A program made the translations under genes and the position numbers. Under the pieces are notes generated by a model. The model was not told the origin of the DNA, did no database searches, and was given only the letters and a program-made list of their open reading frames with translations. Shown here in pieces: positions 1 through 12,640 of a stretch of 64,000 bases of DNA. Position 1 is the stretch's first letter, and each line of letters starts with the position of its first letter. Source of the stretch: Erpobdella octoculata (taxonomy: Eukaryota; Annelida; Clitellata; Hirudinida; Erpobdellidae); the NCBI GenBank assembly GCA_963978895.1, contig OZ022246.1:6647432-6711431 (forward strand), in the 5' to 3' direction.

Positions 1-357
1 AAATGCGCGGTAGAAAATAGGGTTGTTTTTTTTTAAAGAATAACTACTACTCAAAAACAGTAAGTGCTACAGGGGCAAAAATTGATATTTAATATTTACT
101 CAAAAAATAAAGATAGACGTGTTTTTACCAATTTTTGATAATTTGTTTTCCAGGATTTCAAATGTGGGGTGGAAAAAGGATTATTTGTTTAAAAACTCTA
201 AAAACAAAAAATGTGAAAGTTTTGAAACTTAGTACCGAGATTTTAGGGCCTTAATGTATAGTAAAAAAAAATTGGAGACTTATTGTAAAACCCTTCCAAT
301 GCGTTCCATTGATAGAAAAAATACACTGTGCAAAAAATTTTGCAAATTGGACAATAT
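1..357. repeat. Fragment of Helitron-associated monomer repeat
   Basis: The text resembles the roughly 155-bp monomers inside the Helitron at 44.8-46.3 kb: phrases such as TTTCCAGGA..TCAAATGTGGGG, GTGGAAAA, and ACTACTACTCAAAAACAGTAAGTGCTACA recur there in the same order. No element ends are visible here, so this is an old internal fragment. There is no gene. Confidence 0.55.
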
Positions 358-905
358 TTAGAGGTGGCCCCCGAGGTTTGAAATTTTCCAAAAACAGTCA
401 AATATGAATTTGTAATTTGGCACAAAATGAAGCAGCCATAGCTCGTAAAAAGAAGTTGGTTGATGCTTATATGAAATTTGTGTGTCATTGAATTGCCAGT
501 TGTCTTGAAATCTTTTGACGATAAGGATTTCTAGAGCAGTTAATTTTCTGGTTGTCTCCTTAATAGCCGTTTCAACGATTAATCCTATAATATGATGGTG
601 ACATGCCAAGAACAATATATATTTATCCAGTTTTGGTTCATTATGGAAACAAGCCCCATTTCGATGGCCAGTGTTTAATGCTCTTGTGTCAAAGCATAAA
701 GCATAATGATAAAATTGAGATCCCATGTTTCCAGGCAATTGATCACGACTGCTGCTTGAGCTTTTCCTGTTCTAAAGTGGCTTTGTCACTCTAAGCAGCT
801 ATTTAACACCGACTCTGTAAATTAGAGTTTTAAGACCATCTATGTGCTCTTATGAAGTTAAATCTTTCATTTGTTTTCCATCCCAATCAACGATCAAATT
901 CTGAT
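358..905 (-). pseudogene. Decayed transposase-like gene (FDT..NTG / CxHHI family)
   Basis: Read on the minus strand, the segment encodes in order WDGK, then (across stop codons) LCFDTRALNTG, GAC, a Glu, LACHHHIIG and a region ending FKRF-like as VKRFQDNWQ. This order matches a multi-copy invertebrate protein family I recall with the consensus FDTTxxNTGxxxGAC...CRHHIxE. The family is usually unnamed, and I infer a DDE/RNase H-like transposase origin because the Asp-rich block and the C-x-HH block resemble hAT landmarks. The upstream part carries several in-frame stops, and 358-738 is the only open stretch. The copy is not functional as read. Confidence 0.5.
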
Positions 906-1594
906 TTCAGATTTTCAAGTTGTTGTGACTTGGTGGCTTGCTCTTGCTTGATTAATACAGTTCCTGATGATGTTTACAAACTATTATCGTAAACAACGTT
1001 TGATGCAACTTTGATGCTAACAAATGTTGCATTCCTTGAAAAAATCCTAGTTTTGTCCAGAGCCGAAACAAGTCCAGGAGTCATAATGTTGATTATTGCT
1101 CTATTCATCTCTAATACACCATTAACATCTCTAATACACAATTAACATCACCTAAGTCTTGAACTGGATCTTGATCTTCATTCTCTTCTACATTATTTGA
1201 TGCTGTTAATGAATCTGACTTAAGAATAATCTGACTTGTTGAAGCTTTGATCTTATTGTGTGTTTGCATTCTTGTATTTGCATTTGCCTCTCAGCGTTTT
1301 TGAGCTCGCCGGTTTTAAGTCACCGAACACTGTCACAGGACCAATTGATCCTGGGCATTTATTTTGTCTCTGAAAAGGCAGGACTTCTCTTTCTTCTTGG
1401 ATGAGCATGAGCAATTTTAAAAAGATCTATCATTATTTTACAAAGTTGTAGATCTTTCCAGTCAGTGAACACTTTTTCCAGTTTAAAGATTGAAAACTGA
1501 AAAAAACAAACTGGAATCCTTATTTTCTCTAAATAGAAGATATAAGCTGGATTGTAGATCGACTTGCACCATAAAGTGTTTTTTACAAAGTTGT
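906..1594. other. Gene-free stretch
   Basis: AT-rich DNA with stops in all frames. A short duplicated phrase (CATCTCTAATACAC twice near 1110-1140) is the only local structure seen. It may include further decay of the transposase-like gene to the left. Confidence 0.4.
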
Positions 1595-1975
1595 ATTTAG
1601 GTTACAATCTCTGTTTTTGTGTGTGTGTGTGTGTGTGGCTTTCTCTGTACGCAAATCCTGCAAGAGAAATTTAACCAGCTTTTTGACTAGCTAGGAAGCT
1701 GAAGCTTTCACCATAGCTTTATATTAGACTAGCGGGGTACCCGGCGTTGCCCGGGGTTTTTAGAAGTTTTTCTAATGCTTGTCTTTCTCGCTTCCGTTTC
1801 CTTCCCCACTTGCTCTCCCGTTCCCGGTCGCTTTCTCGCTCCCGGTAGGTTTTTCGCTCCCGGTAGCTTTCCCGCTCCCGGTCAGTTTCGCTTTCCCGCT
1901 TTCGCTTGCTTTCCCGGTCGCTTTCTTTTCCCGCCCGCTCGCTATTTCGCTCTCAGTTGTTTTTCCGTTCCCGTA

Positions 1976-2622
<647 letters not shown>

Positions 2623-2774
2623 AGTTCCCGCTCGCTCTCCCGCTCATTTTGTGACCGATTTTATTTTATTTTTTTTCACTAAAACCTTTCTCCATTGACT
2701 CTCAAGCTTGTGTAAAAATTTCATTACGATCGGATGAATGGTGTAGCAACGCATAAGTTATGTACACACACATA

Positions 2775-2960
<186 letters not shown>

Positions 2961-3479
2961 TGACAATACTTGATTCAATTAAAAAAATAAAATAATTTGA
3001 ACACCGTTCGTATTTCTAAATCGAGTTTATTTGGAATAAAAGTTTGTGTTGAAAAACTCGTTTTTTCCTTTACATGTTTCTTTTCTTTATGTAGCTAAAG
3101 AAAGTTGTCCAACTGCTTGCTAATAAGATGGCAACTTAACACCACGAATTTCAGCTTTATAAGCTGGTCAAACAAATCTGTAATTTAACGCTGTGATGTA
3201 CCAACTAATAACTACTGATTTCTAGGTTTACCTTGGGAAAACGTTTTTCACATGAAAATCATTCTTTTAGTACTGAATCGATAGAAAACCGAATTTTGGG
3301 ATAATTCATAAAAGTTCTAAATAACTAACAAAAAAATTTTTTTTTTTAGTTTTTGTTGAATTGATTATAATATACCTGTTTGTAGTAAAAGAATACTTAG
3401 TAATATTAATTGATTTCAAATTAATAGCACTAAAAATTCATTTTTTTTGCATTGCACTTTCAGTCAACATTTAAAAAAA

Positions 3480-4400
3480 TTAGACCCCTAGGGCAACCCT
3501 TAAATATTTTCCAAACACAAAACAATTTTATACAGAGTGTTTTTGATGTATATGGAACAATTTGAGGGGGTTTTATGTGAACATTTCAAAAAAAATTTTA
3601 AGGGCCACCTTACAAAATAACAAAATGCGTGTTTTTATAATTTTTGAAAATTTAGTTTTCAGGACTTCGAATGTGGAGTAGAAAATATGTTCATATTTTT
3701 TTAGAATAACTGCCACTCAGAAACTGAAAATACTACAGAAATAAGACTATGAATATAAATTTGGGGTGGAGTAAAGAATTATTTGCTTGAAAACTCAATA
3801 ACTGGAAATGTAAAAACATTAAAATTCAGAATAAAGGGTTTAAAAAAAATACGTGCTCCATTATTTTTCGAAAAATTAGTTTACATGCTTTAAGCTTTTG
3901 TGTCCGTAAAGGCTGTATTTTAGGATCTTCAAATGGGCCAGGCCAAACCTGAAATCAAGGTGGGACAAGCCGAGATTTTTAGCCAAATTTATAAAATTTT
4001 ACCTAGGCCTGTTAAAACAGGCCGGGCCCATTTTAGACGGGCCGGACCAGGCCTGGTTTTGGCTTATGAAACGGGCCGGGCCAAGTTGTCGACGGGCCGG
4101 GCCGTAAAAATCGGCCCGTGCAGTACTCTACTACCCCTCAAATGCGGGGTGGAAAAAAGGAATTTTTGCTTAAAAACTCCAAGAACTAAAATGTGAAATT
4201 TTGCAATTTAGTACAAAAATTATTTTTTACAAAATACTTATTTGTAAAATTTATGAAAATTTTGTTATCAGGACTTCAAATGTGGGGTGGAAAATATGGT
4301 TATATTATTTTAGAATAACTGCCACTCGGAAACGGAAAATATTACATATATGAAAATCAGTATTAAGATGCTACTTAGAAATTAAAGTTACACATGTTTT
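3480..4400. repeat. Helitron-monomer fragments with an embedded GGGCC-rich element
   Basis: Two stretches (about 3600-3800 and 4140-4350) repeat the CTTCAAATGTGGGGTGG-type monomers of the 44.8 kb Helitron. Between them, 3930-4130 is a GGCCGGGCC-rich segment ending CGTGCAGTACTCTA. That end is the inverted match of the TAGAGTACTGCACGG start at 53.92 kb, so it looks like a small hAT-like element carried inside the Helitron family. Clean outer ends are not visible. Confidence 0.55.
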
Positions 4401-4779
4401 ACCATTTTCTTGTTATTTTTTGGCTTCCAGTTGCTGGACCTAAAATCCGGAATCAACTTCTGGCTGAGGTCACCTCTGCAGTAGTCTGCTGCAGTCACCA
4501 TAGATTTATACTATATATACCTAGACACGCAATGCACCGAATGTGCCTATTGTAAGTAGCGAGGACATATCGAAGGGAAATTTTATGCCACTTGTATCAC
4601 GTGATCAACGGCGTTTTAGGTTTATGCCACAAGCACAGCTATCTTTAGGATTTTTTACTTTAAAATTACGCAAAAAATTTGTTTCAAATATTGTAATGAA
4701 AAAAAAATGGATTGGTAAATTGAATCAGGATCAGTAAATCATCGATTCGTTGTTCTTTACATCTGTTTTTGAGGTTATG

Positions 4780-4990
4780 TTTGAACTCACTTCATGCAGC
4801 TGAAAATTTGTTCGTTTTCAACTGAAGTCACCAGCAATGTCAGAACAAAGTCGATCACTCTGAGAAGCTTACTAAAACCGTTTGGAAGATGGCTCACAAG
4901 TGTCTTTGAATATTGTGAGTTGGACCTATTTCTAATGATTGTAGACAACGACTGTGCTGTAGACAGCTGTGAGGGAATCAACATTGCATC
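4780..4990 (-). pseudogene. hAT transposase C-terminal (dimerisation) fragment
   Basis: The minus strand reads SKLLRVIDFVLTLLVTSVEN followed by EQIFSCMK. This matches the hAT C-terminal dimerisation signature, usually written L..L....L..LP.TSxxxERxFSxxK. Several consensus residues have changed (LPVTS to LLVTS, ER to EQ), and a stop follows the K. No other transposase part or terminal repeat is recognised next to it. It is a decayed fragment. Confidence 0.6.
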
Positions 4991-4999
4991 GATACCACT

Positions 5000-6720
5000 A
5001 GTAGGGTAAAGAACTTGCAGTTATTGGTAATGGCCGAACTGTGCTTATGGCCAAACCGAACTAGAACTCTACATCTAACCGAACCGAACCCAAACTTTAG
5101 AAAAAGGGTTCAATTCCCTTATCTAATACATACAGAATCGATTGGTTGAAATCAAAGTTTTTACGGTCCGCTTGTTTTTTGCCAATAACACTTAAAATAA
5201 AAAGGTTTTTTTTAAATTATTTCAAAAATTTTCCTCAATGGAAACTGCCTCCATGCCAAATTTTGTTCCAAGTGCTCCAGCGGTTCGGAAGTGATTGCTG
5301 AAGAAAGACTAGGGAAACAGAAACGTTAACATTTAACAAAAATTTATTTTCACTCAAATAACTAATATGAAATCAAATTCAATTACCAAACAGAGAAAAA
5401 ATGTACAATCTACAATTGACAACAGAAAATACTGCCACACGTGGTTTTGATATCATTCTAAAAGAAAACAAATAAATTATATATCCATTGCTTGAATATT
5501 GTGGTTGGCTTATTATCATAAATTTGAGCAGGATTCATTTAAATGTATGAAAAAAAAAATTGCAAAACTTCGAAAGGAATGTAAGAATGAAAAAGACATC
5601 CAACCTAAGAATGAAATTTTCACTGACATTAAAACATCAAAAAAGAAAAAGGTAACATTGAATAAACGAGGCAGAGCAATAAATATGCAAACATTCAATT
5701 AAAATATCAACAAAGAATTTCTGCAACGACTTCAAGCTCAACAACACAAGTCATTGTTTGTCGAATTCACAGTTGTTATTAGTAAGGAGGGAAATAAAAT
5801 TTAAAAGAATATCTTGCATTACCTTATTGGCATAGATGTTTAATATTACCATCATGTGCAAATTTCTTTTAATAAGCAGGCAATACATATTATAGCCATT
5901 ATAAATAAGTATCAAACTAATCAATATACAAGCTTAAGTTTGGGAGTTGAAAATAATATGAGATGCATTCAAAGATAAAGTAGCTATGAAGATTGCAAAA
6001 ATATCAAGAAGACAATCACATGTGAGAGCTGGCATTACACACACACACATACATAGAGGAAGCTGGGCATGAAATTGTAGAACTTTACAGAACTCTAAGC
6101 ACACTGGAATAACTGATGATTATCTGTACGAGCACCAGAGTTGCATCGACAACAAGAACGAGATTCACCAGAAAACTGGAGATGACTTATTCTATGACTT
6201 CATTTAAAACACCATTTTCTAGATTAATACAAAACAACAACAACTTGCATTACAAATATCTAGTCTGAATTCCACATATGTAAATAACAAACCTGCCAAT
6301 AATAAAAAAAAACTCTTTAAAGTTTCAACCAAATCTTTGCAACACAAAGTGGTCAGAAGCAGGTTGAAATAATAAAGCAGGTTGAAACTTTATTTATTTT
6401 ATGAGATCGCTTCGTTCACAAGTAGTCACGTGTCACGATACAAAAACAATACAAGTGAATAAATAAAATGGAAACATAAAAAATGTAAAGAAACTGAGTT
6501 AAATAGTTTAATTAGGACTAGAACTTGTTCAGGTCATCCATAAAAAATGAGCCAGATTTATGTTCAGACGACGTTCCATTTTTTTTTTAGAAAAATATAC
6601 ACAAAAATCAGTCAAGGTTTTCAAATAATGAACTTGAACAAAAAAAACTATATAAATAATTTTAAGAAACAAAACTCAATAATCAGATAAGATGAAGCTT
6701 ATATATACAGACAACAGAAG
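5000..6720. other. Gene-free stretch downstream of the REDD1-like gene
   Basis: AT-rich DNA. A lysine-rich 67-codon open frame at 5499-5702 (plus) has no ATG at its start, and I recognise no family in it. Its lysines mostly reflect A-rich DNA. The part near 6700 lies 3' of the minus-strand gene and probably includes its 3' UTR. Confidence 0.4.
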
Positions 6721-6722
6721 TT

Positions 6723-8851
6723 TCACTGTTGACTAAACATTGCCTGACTGTGACTCGTATAATGCTTCACCTTCTCCAGCTTGTAACCCTGGCCGACGTA
6801 TACCATAGTTTGCCTACGACTGCTCAACTTACAGCAGATGATATTTGGGAGCATGAGGGCTAACTGTTTCAGGTCAGGCCATCTTCTCTCGTCCTCTTTT
6901 AACGTCAGAATGATCTCATACAAATTCTCTGAATCTTCATTCCTATTATTATAATAAGTTTGAAATAATTAACCAGGAAATTAGTTTGTAACTATAAAAA
7001 TTCTTAACTTCTGTACACACTTAAGTCATTGTAGTTAATCAGAAAGGATAACTGACAAAAAATCTCACTTCAACTGACAGAGCTCCGAATCACATCCATC
7101 AAAGTTAAGACGAACATTGAGACTGCCCCCATCGACACCTTTCGGTTCAAGTTGCGACATCCTCACCACGTCTGCACAAATTCTTCTGATCAAATCAACA
7201 GGGCATAACAGACGACACGACCTGCCCCTGATCTCGTGATCTTTCCCTAGTGCAACGCTTAATTTTTTTCTCAGTGTTTCGACACTTTCAAGGTCCAGTT
7301 CTTCCTCGAATGTTCCATAGGCCCCGTTGGGTTCTTGGTCTGGTGCGCTCGACATGGCTACAATAAAAATTATAAGCTAAATTAGACGGAATTTAGATCT
7401 TCATAACAAAGATGCTAAGAGTATCAAGAAAATTAATTTGACCTGATATAAGCTTAAATGAATCATTTCTGATAGCGGGAAAGAAAACAGCACCAAGAGA
7501 GAAAAACCTCTAAAAATCCTGGACAAAGCCACATAATAGCCATACTATTTGTTTTATACAAATTATAATAATTATTTTTGATGGAATCATTTATTTTATA
7601 AAGTCAAACTTACTATGTTCAACAATAATGAGTTTTGGCAGGACAGAAAAAAGTTTAAAGTTAAAATTTTATCTCAATAATTTTCTTTTATTTTAAATAC
7701 AATATTTTAAGAACCATATTTTAATTTTTCCAATATATTTTTTTCTAACTTATCACTCCTTACTAAACTGGTTGTCTATATAACAAGTCTGTCTTAATTT
7801 CTAAATTGTGTATGAATAATAAACAACCATCTACGCTTCGACCGTCACATATATTCGACTATAAAGGCTTGCAACTATCATATACAGGCCCTGAAACACA
7901 TTTGCCCTCTACTCTCTACTGAGACTGCTACCACACTTGCATTCAGCCTAGTCACATCTAGACTGGACTAATGCAACTCTCTGCTCTTTGTAATTTCATC
8001 AACACGCTTAAGTAAACTTTTCAGCGTGTTCAGAACCACCTCGCCAAAGTCACCACCAATTCATCCACGGTCACTTCCTCATCTTCTTACCTCTGCAAAC
8101 TTCCTTGGCTCCCAATAGAATATAGAATTATTTTCAAGATATTGCTACTAACTTACAAAACTCTCAGCACTAATAACCCATCTTACTTAATTAAACTTAT
8201 CACCATTAGGACCAACGATAGACAACTCTGTTCTTCCAACTATCTCTCACATTTCCAACAGTTTAGCCACTCAAAACTAACCAATAGTTCGTTCAGCTAC
8301 AGCTCCCAGCCATCTGGAATTCACTGCCATCAATAAAATCTTCCCCAGGTCTGACGTCGTTCAAAAACTTTTAAAGACCTATCTTTTTTTTGAAGGCATT
8401 TGGACGAAATTCTGTGCGCCTCTGAAGCTCTGCTACTGGCGCTTTATAAATTGACTTATTATTATTATTAAAATAATAAAATTTTGTTTTTATTTCTGTT
8501 ATATTCATGTTTTTTTAGTTGATTTAAGCTTACATTGCTTCAAAATAATTTCAGACCCTAAAGCTTATTTATAAAAAAAAATACAAGCCAATTGTAAGAA
8601 ACCGAGTTCTTACTTGGTGTTACATGGTTTGTTGAGACTTTTTCATCTCCACTGCCGTCTTGATTTTCCCAGTTCTGAAGATAATCAGCCTCAATGACAT
8701 TGTACAAACTACAAGCACTGGCCCTGTTGCTCTCGCTTGAACCAATGCTTGATTTCGTTGCCAGAAAACTCTCCTTCAGATGTGATGTTGTATCCATCAA
8801 AAGTCTTTTGTAAAGTTCAAAGTTTTTTCTTTTTGATTTACTAAAATGCAT
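6723..8851 (-). CDS. REDD1/DDIT4-like protein (RTP801_C family), 3 exons, 248 aa
   Basis: Family members (REDD1/DDIT4, REDD2, fly Scylla and Charybdis) are stress-induced cytosolic inhibitors of TORC1 signalling. Exons in transcript order: 8851-8614, 7357-7069, 6942-6723. Both introns are GT-AG and the phases close exactly (747 nt). Residues about 120-240 align with the DDIT4 core: CRLLCPVDLIRRICADVVRM followed by EPKGVDG, then YEIILTLKEDERRWPDLKQL, then GQGYKLEKVKHY near the C terminus. Residues 1-79 (exon 1) are Ser/Asn-rich and not conserved, as is usual in the family. The start is the first Met after an in-frame stop at 8873-8875. The length is close to human DDIT4 (232 aa). No frame damage is seen. 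Intron 1 carries an antisense LINE fragment. A DDIT4L-type paralogue cannot be excluded. Confidence 0.85.
7905..8450 (+). pseudogene. 3' fragment of a non-LTR retrotransposon reverse-transcriptase ORF
   Basis: Frames on the plus strand read VTSRLDYCNSLL, LQRVQNHLAKVTT, LPWLPIEYRIIFKILLLTYK and, after a frame change, WNSLP...SFKxxLKTYLF. This order is typical of the C-terminal end of CR1/Jockey-like LINE RT ORFs (SRLDYCNALL, LQRVQNAAARL, HWLPIEYRIxFKxLLLxYK, WNSLP). Stops and frameshifts break it. It lies in intron 1 of the REDD1-like gene, antisense to that gene, and ends near an (ATT)n run at 8457-8469 that may be its tail. Confidence 0.8.
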
Positions 8852-9011
8852 ATTTTGAAATTTGAATAAGAACTAATTTTTCTAAATTACTCCTGCTGTA
8901 ATTCAGCTTGACTTAGCTAACTCGACTTACTAAAGACACTCACGAAGCTTTAAGAGAATTTCGAAATATATCAAATTTTCACTAGAGAGACTAGGAGTGT
9001 GCCACTATCAT

Positions 9012-9026
9012 TATTTTATATATAAA
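9012..9026 (-). promoter_or_regulatory. Possible TATA box of the REDD1-like gene
   Basis: The minus strand reads TTTATATATAAAAT about 165 bp upstream of the start codon, with a short 5' UTR between. In DNA this rich in A and T such a match is weak evidence. Confidence 0.25.
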
Positions 9027-9429
9027 GTAACTAATAAGTAGACGATACGGGAGTGGCACCAGATCACGAGTATCACAAGAATCAAAAATACGTGTAGGAG
9101 ATAATTACTGAGACTTGTCGTGTGAACACGTACTTATTCACAAAGTTTAACGAACTAATAACTAAATTATAGTATATTAAATAGTAACTAGTTCCGCCGA
9201 TTCATACAGTTAAAAATAGAATACCAGATAAACCCCAGCCCACGCATAAACACTTACTGTGAACCAAGATCCTTAAATATTTCAGAGATGACAGGCAGAA
9301 TCAGGCGAAGACCTATTTAACAAATACACAGAATATATCTTTCCGAACAACAATCAGCGAAGCCACTTTTGTTTTCACGACTGACAATTAATGGAGAGCT
9401 CAACTGGAAAACCTCGAAAAAACACAGTC

Positions 9430-10509
9430 CTTGTTCGAAAAATTAAATTCTTACAGCTTTTTTTGATGATTTTATTTTTTATAAATTAAAATTACTTTAT
9501 ATTTTTTTAACATTCAGCGACAAAACCATGTTAGAAACACCTATATATAAAACGAACGCTTCTATAAGCGTGGGTAAAAAGTTGCAAAACCACAGCATTT
9601 CCAGGAGTGTCATTTCAGCAAAACCTTGGGGGGGTGGGGGGTGGGAAAAAAACAATTTTCAAACCCACAGTCTCCAAAATTTTATCTTCGTAATGCTATA
9701 CTTTTTCTCCCAAAATCGAAAATAGTTAGGTAATAGGTAACTGAGGGGGTAGTCGCAGATACTTTAAAAAATCAGAACTTTATGCACTTCTCCCTAAAAT
9801 AAGTTTTAGCCCGTGGCAGATTTTTGGAGAACCAACGTAGTCCGCCCTCATTTTGTCCTCTTAAAAAAACTTTTTTTTATTAACTTATCATTGCTTTTCA
9901 AATTGTCAGATGCATATCTATACAAGTAAAAATGTAACTGTTCGTTTGTTACATGCCAATGATCTCCGGAAATTTTAAACATTGATTTGAAATTTGGAAA
10001 CAACATAGTTCTTATTAAAACAAATCTTTCTATCTATTTAAAAAATAAACGACATGTTATTTTACGTTTTATGAGTTTATGAGCAAAAAACTTTTTATTG
10101 AGAACCCATCGGTAATCTTGAGTGCATTTAGTCACGTACGGTCTGTTATATACCCTAAGCACTTAAGTACAAAATCCCAAGCCCGGTTTTGTCCATTTTA
10201 TAAGCACAGAATCTCACGACTCGGCAGTTTCGCAATTTGGTAACAACTTTGATCATTGCTGTATGGGTACAATTTTGTTAAGGTTGTAGGTACTGATGAG
10301 GAAATGGCGAAACAGGGTGCAAATATTTAAAAATATTTTAATGTTTTTAAATAAAAATCAATAATCCTATTGGCTAACGCATAGCGCTTCCCCTGGCTCC
10401 CAAAATCCTGTATCCAGCTTTGATGGCTACTTTTCTATAAAAAAACAATTCCTAAAACTTTTATACTTTTTTCTTAAAACGCTGATAGCCCGGGAGGAGG
10501 TAGTCACAG
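9430..10509. repeat. Degenerate G-run repeat region, no gene
   Basis: Recurrent phrases such as GGGGGTAGTCGCAGATACTTT, AAAAACTTTTATACTTTTTTC and a G-run about every 160 bp are shared with 19.40-19.67 and 44.06-44.66 kb. These are old, strongly diverged copies of one dispersed family. No open frame has support. Confidence 0.4.
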
Positions 10510-11254
10510 CATAGGCGTAACTAGACGGCCAAAAAGGGGGGGGGGGTTATGGTTCTGTAAAAAAACAATTTTTTTTAATTTGTTTTTTTTATAAATAAAG
10601 GATAAAATGATGTTGTAAACAAACATAAATGATAAATATTCATAACAAGTTTTATAAAACAATGTTTTAATAGTTTAATAAGCAATTCGATAGCTAAGGA
10701 CTAAGGTGATGACGATAATGGCGCCAGCTCGCAATTTTTCGATTCTGACTGGCAAAATAGTGGGTCAAAGTTACGGTGTTAGGGGGACTTTATAGCAATG
10801 AAAATTTCCAATAATATATATTAATAACGCTTTAAGACATGGAAGCAAAACTAAAGTTGTGGGACCCAAAACAAGAAAGTTGTAAGAAAAATAAAATGTG
10901 GATCAAACTTCCAGACGCAAAATCATGTATATCTATCCGCAATATCTAGGTGAAGTCGGCGTGGCCAAGTGTATTCATTGGTCTCGTTGAATGCCCGCAC
11001 TTCTTACGAGTCTCCTGATGTAACCAAAGACTATATAGACGGCTCAACTCAAAAGCATTTCTTTAAAAAATGTATTTGTTATCTTGACTTGTTAACAGAT
11101 TGCATTACAATGCAGGCCCAATTCATAGATTAGATGCAAATTTTGAACCATCTTAAATAATTAACATAAGAATTAAGGTTTTAATTTATATACCAATAGG
11201 GGGGGGGGGGGGTTTCAACCCCAAACCTCCCCTGGTTACGCCTATGAGTCACAG
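10502..11254. mobile_element. Non-autonomous hAT element with 8-bp target duplication
   Basis: Terminal inverted repeats are CATAGGCGTAACTAG at 10510 and its near-perfect inverse, CTGGTTACGCCTATG, ending at 11246. Both sides carry the same 8 bp, AGTCACAG (10502-10509 and 11247-11254), the target-site length typical of hAT transposition. G-runs lie just inside each end. The 737-bp interior has no transposase ORF but carries a 350-bp segment shared with 33.7-34.05 kb. It inserted into the G-run dispersed repeat, which resumes on both sides. Confidence 0.85.
10690..11045 (+). repeat. Shared 350-bp segment, copy 1
   Basis: Collinear with 33705-34060: AGCAATGAAAATTTCCA, TGGCCAAGTGTATTCATTG, CCCGCACTTCTTACG and GTAACCAAAGACTATATAGA have counterparts in the same order and spacing. 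It is non-coding in both copies. This copy is inside the hAT element. No class is recognised. Confidence 0.7.
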
Positions 11255-12120
11255 TTACTATTTCAAAAACTTTTTCAAAAACTTCTCCAAAAATGTTGTA
11301 GCTATTTCTTTCAAGAAATAAAAAATTCTAAAAATCGTTAGGCGGGGGCAATTGCAAATGACGCCCCTGAGCATTTCATAACACAAACAAACAAATAAAT
11401 AAATAAATAAATAAATAAAATCTGTTTTGTCTGGGGTCTGTGGTCTGTTAGTTTCACTTTATTTGTGCTTGTCATATATGGTACCAACTAAATAAATATA
11501 AACATTTAAGACATAACTGTTGCTAGAAAATTAGTTATTTAAATTTATGCTGAAAGTGACAGACGCCTGGCCTTGCTAGTCGAGAAGTTAGTGAAAAATT
11601 AATTAGAACAACAGAAAACAGACAAGTGAAGCCAATTAACAGCTTCAAAAAGGCTAAACGGTCAATCGAAATCTGAAATCTGGTATCACTGGGAATCGAA
11701 TATGAGATCTCTCAGTCAAATCTTTCGGTCATTGATGAACGAGCAGCCTTTTATTTTTGCGGAGAAAAAATCAATCAAATGAATGTGATGTCATAATAGT
11801 ATATAAATTATTATTTTTATTATAAGTTTAAATTTTTTTAGTTACGGAGAAAGTTAGAGCAAGTTGTACTAAGAATTAGTTTATTAAAATACGATTTGAT
11901 AGATCATTCTTACAGTAATTGTTTGTTTTCAAACGTGGAAAAAGAAAATGTTAACGACTTAAAAATCCGACCGTTCGCATTCTATAAGACTAAATTGAAA
12001 TTAGCGAAGAATGATTGACAGAAACGTGGAAACGCTTGTAAAGCGACCAGAATCACGAAGGTAAAAATGAAATGCGATGAGATGAGGCAGATGCGACAAA
12101 ATTTCCTGTGGAATGAGTGA
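11255..12120. other. Gene-free stretch
   Basis: Contains the continuation of the G-run repeat (to about 11390) and a short (AAAT)n run at 11389-11420. No gene is seen. Confidence 0.4.
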
Positions 12121-12123
12121 AAG

Positions 12124-12231
<108 letters not shown>

Positions 12232-12640
12232 GGCTTCAATGAATGAGTTGCACAACAAACACAATGCTTCATACGTCTCTAACAGCTCGCAGGCCACCAG
12301 TCTCCAAATTCATATGCAGACGACCATCCAAGCTCGTGCTGACCAGCGCTCATGTCCGCAAGAGCACGGCTAGCAGTGATAAGGATAGACGGAGCACTCG
12401 ACCTGTAAATGGGTGCATTCCAACATCATTGGATCACCTTGGCGGAATAAAGCTTCCTGTTAACGACGACAACGTTCTAGTGGTTGTTGTCAATATTGTT
12501 GTTGTTGTTGATGGTGTTGATAATGATGTTGGCACGTGACCAAGCGGCTGCACGAAAGCCATCTTTGATACGAAAAGCAAGCAGAATGGACTTGCTGTGT
12601 GGCTGTGAAGAGTAGTGGGAGGAAAATATATGTGTGTGTG
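12232..12640. other. GC-richer patch of unknown nature
   Basis: More G+C and CpG than its surroundings, with a (GTT)n tract near 12484-12510 and GT-rich text after 12630. Open frames exist on both strands, but none resembles a known protein or has convincing splice signals. It could be a regulatory region or an exon of an unseen gene. Confidence 0.3.

Noticed and set aside
12243..12539. 98-codon plus-strand frame in the GC-richer patch.
   Set aside because: It overlaps a (GTT)n run, has no recognised motif and no clear splice context, and an overlapping minus frame is equally open.
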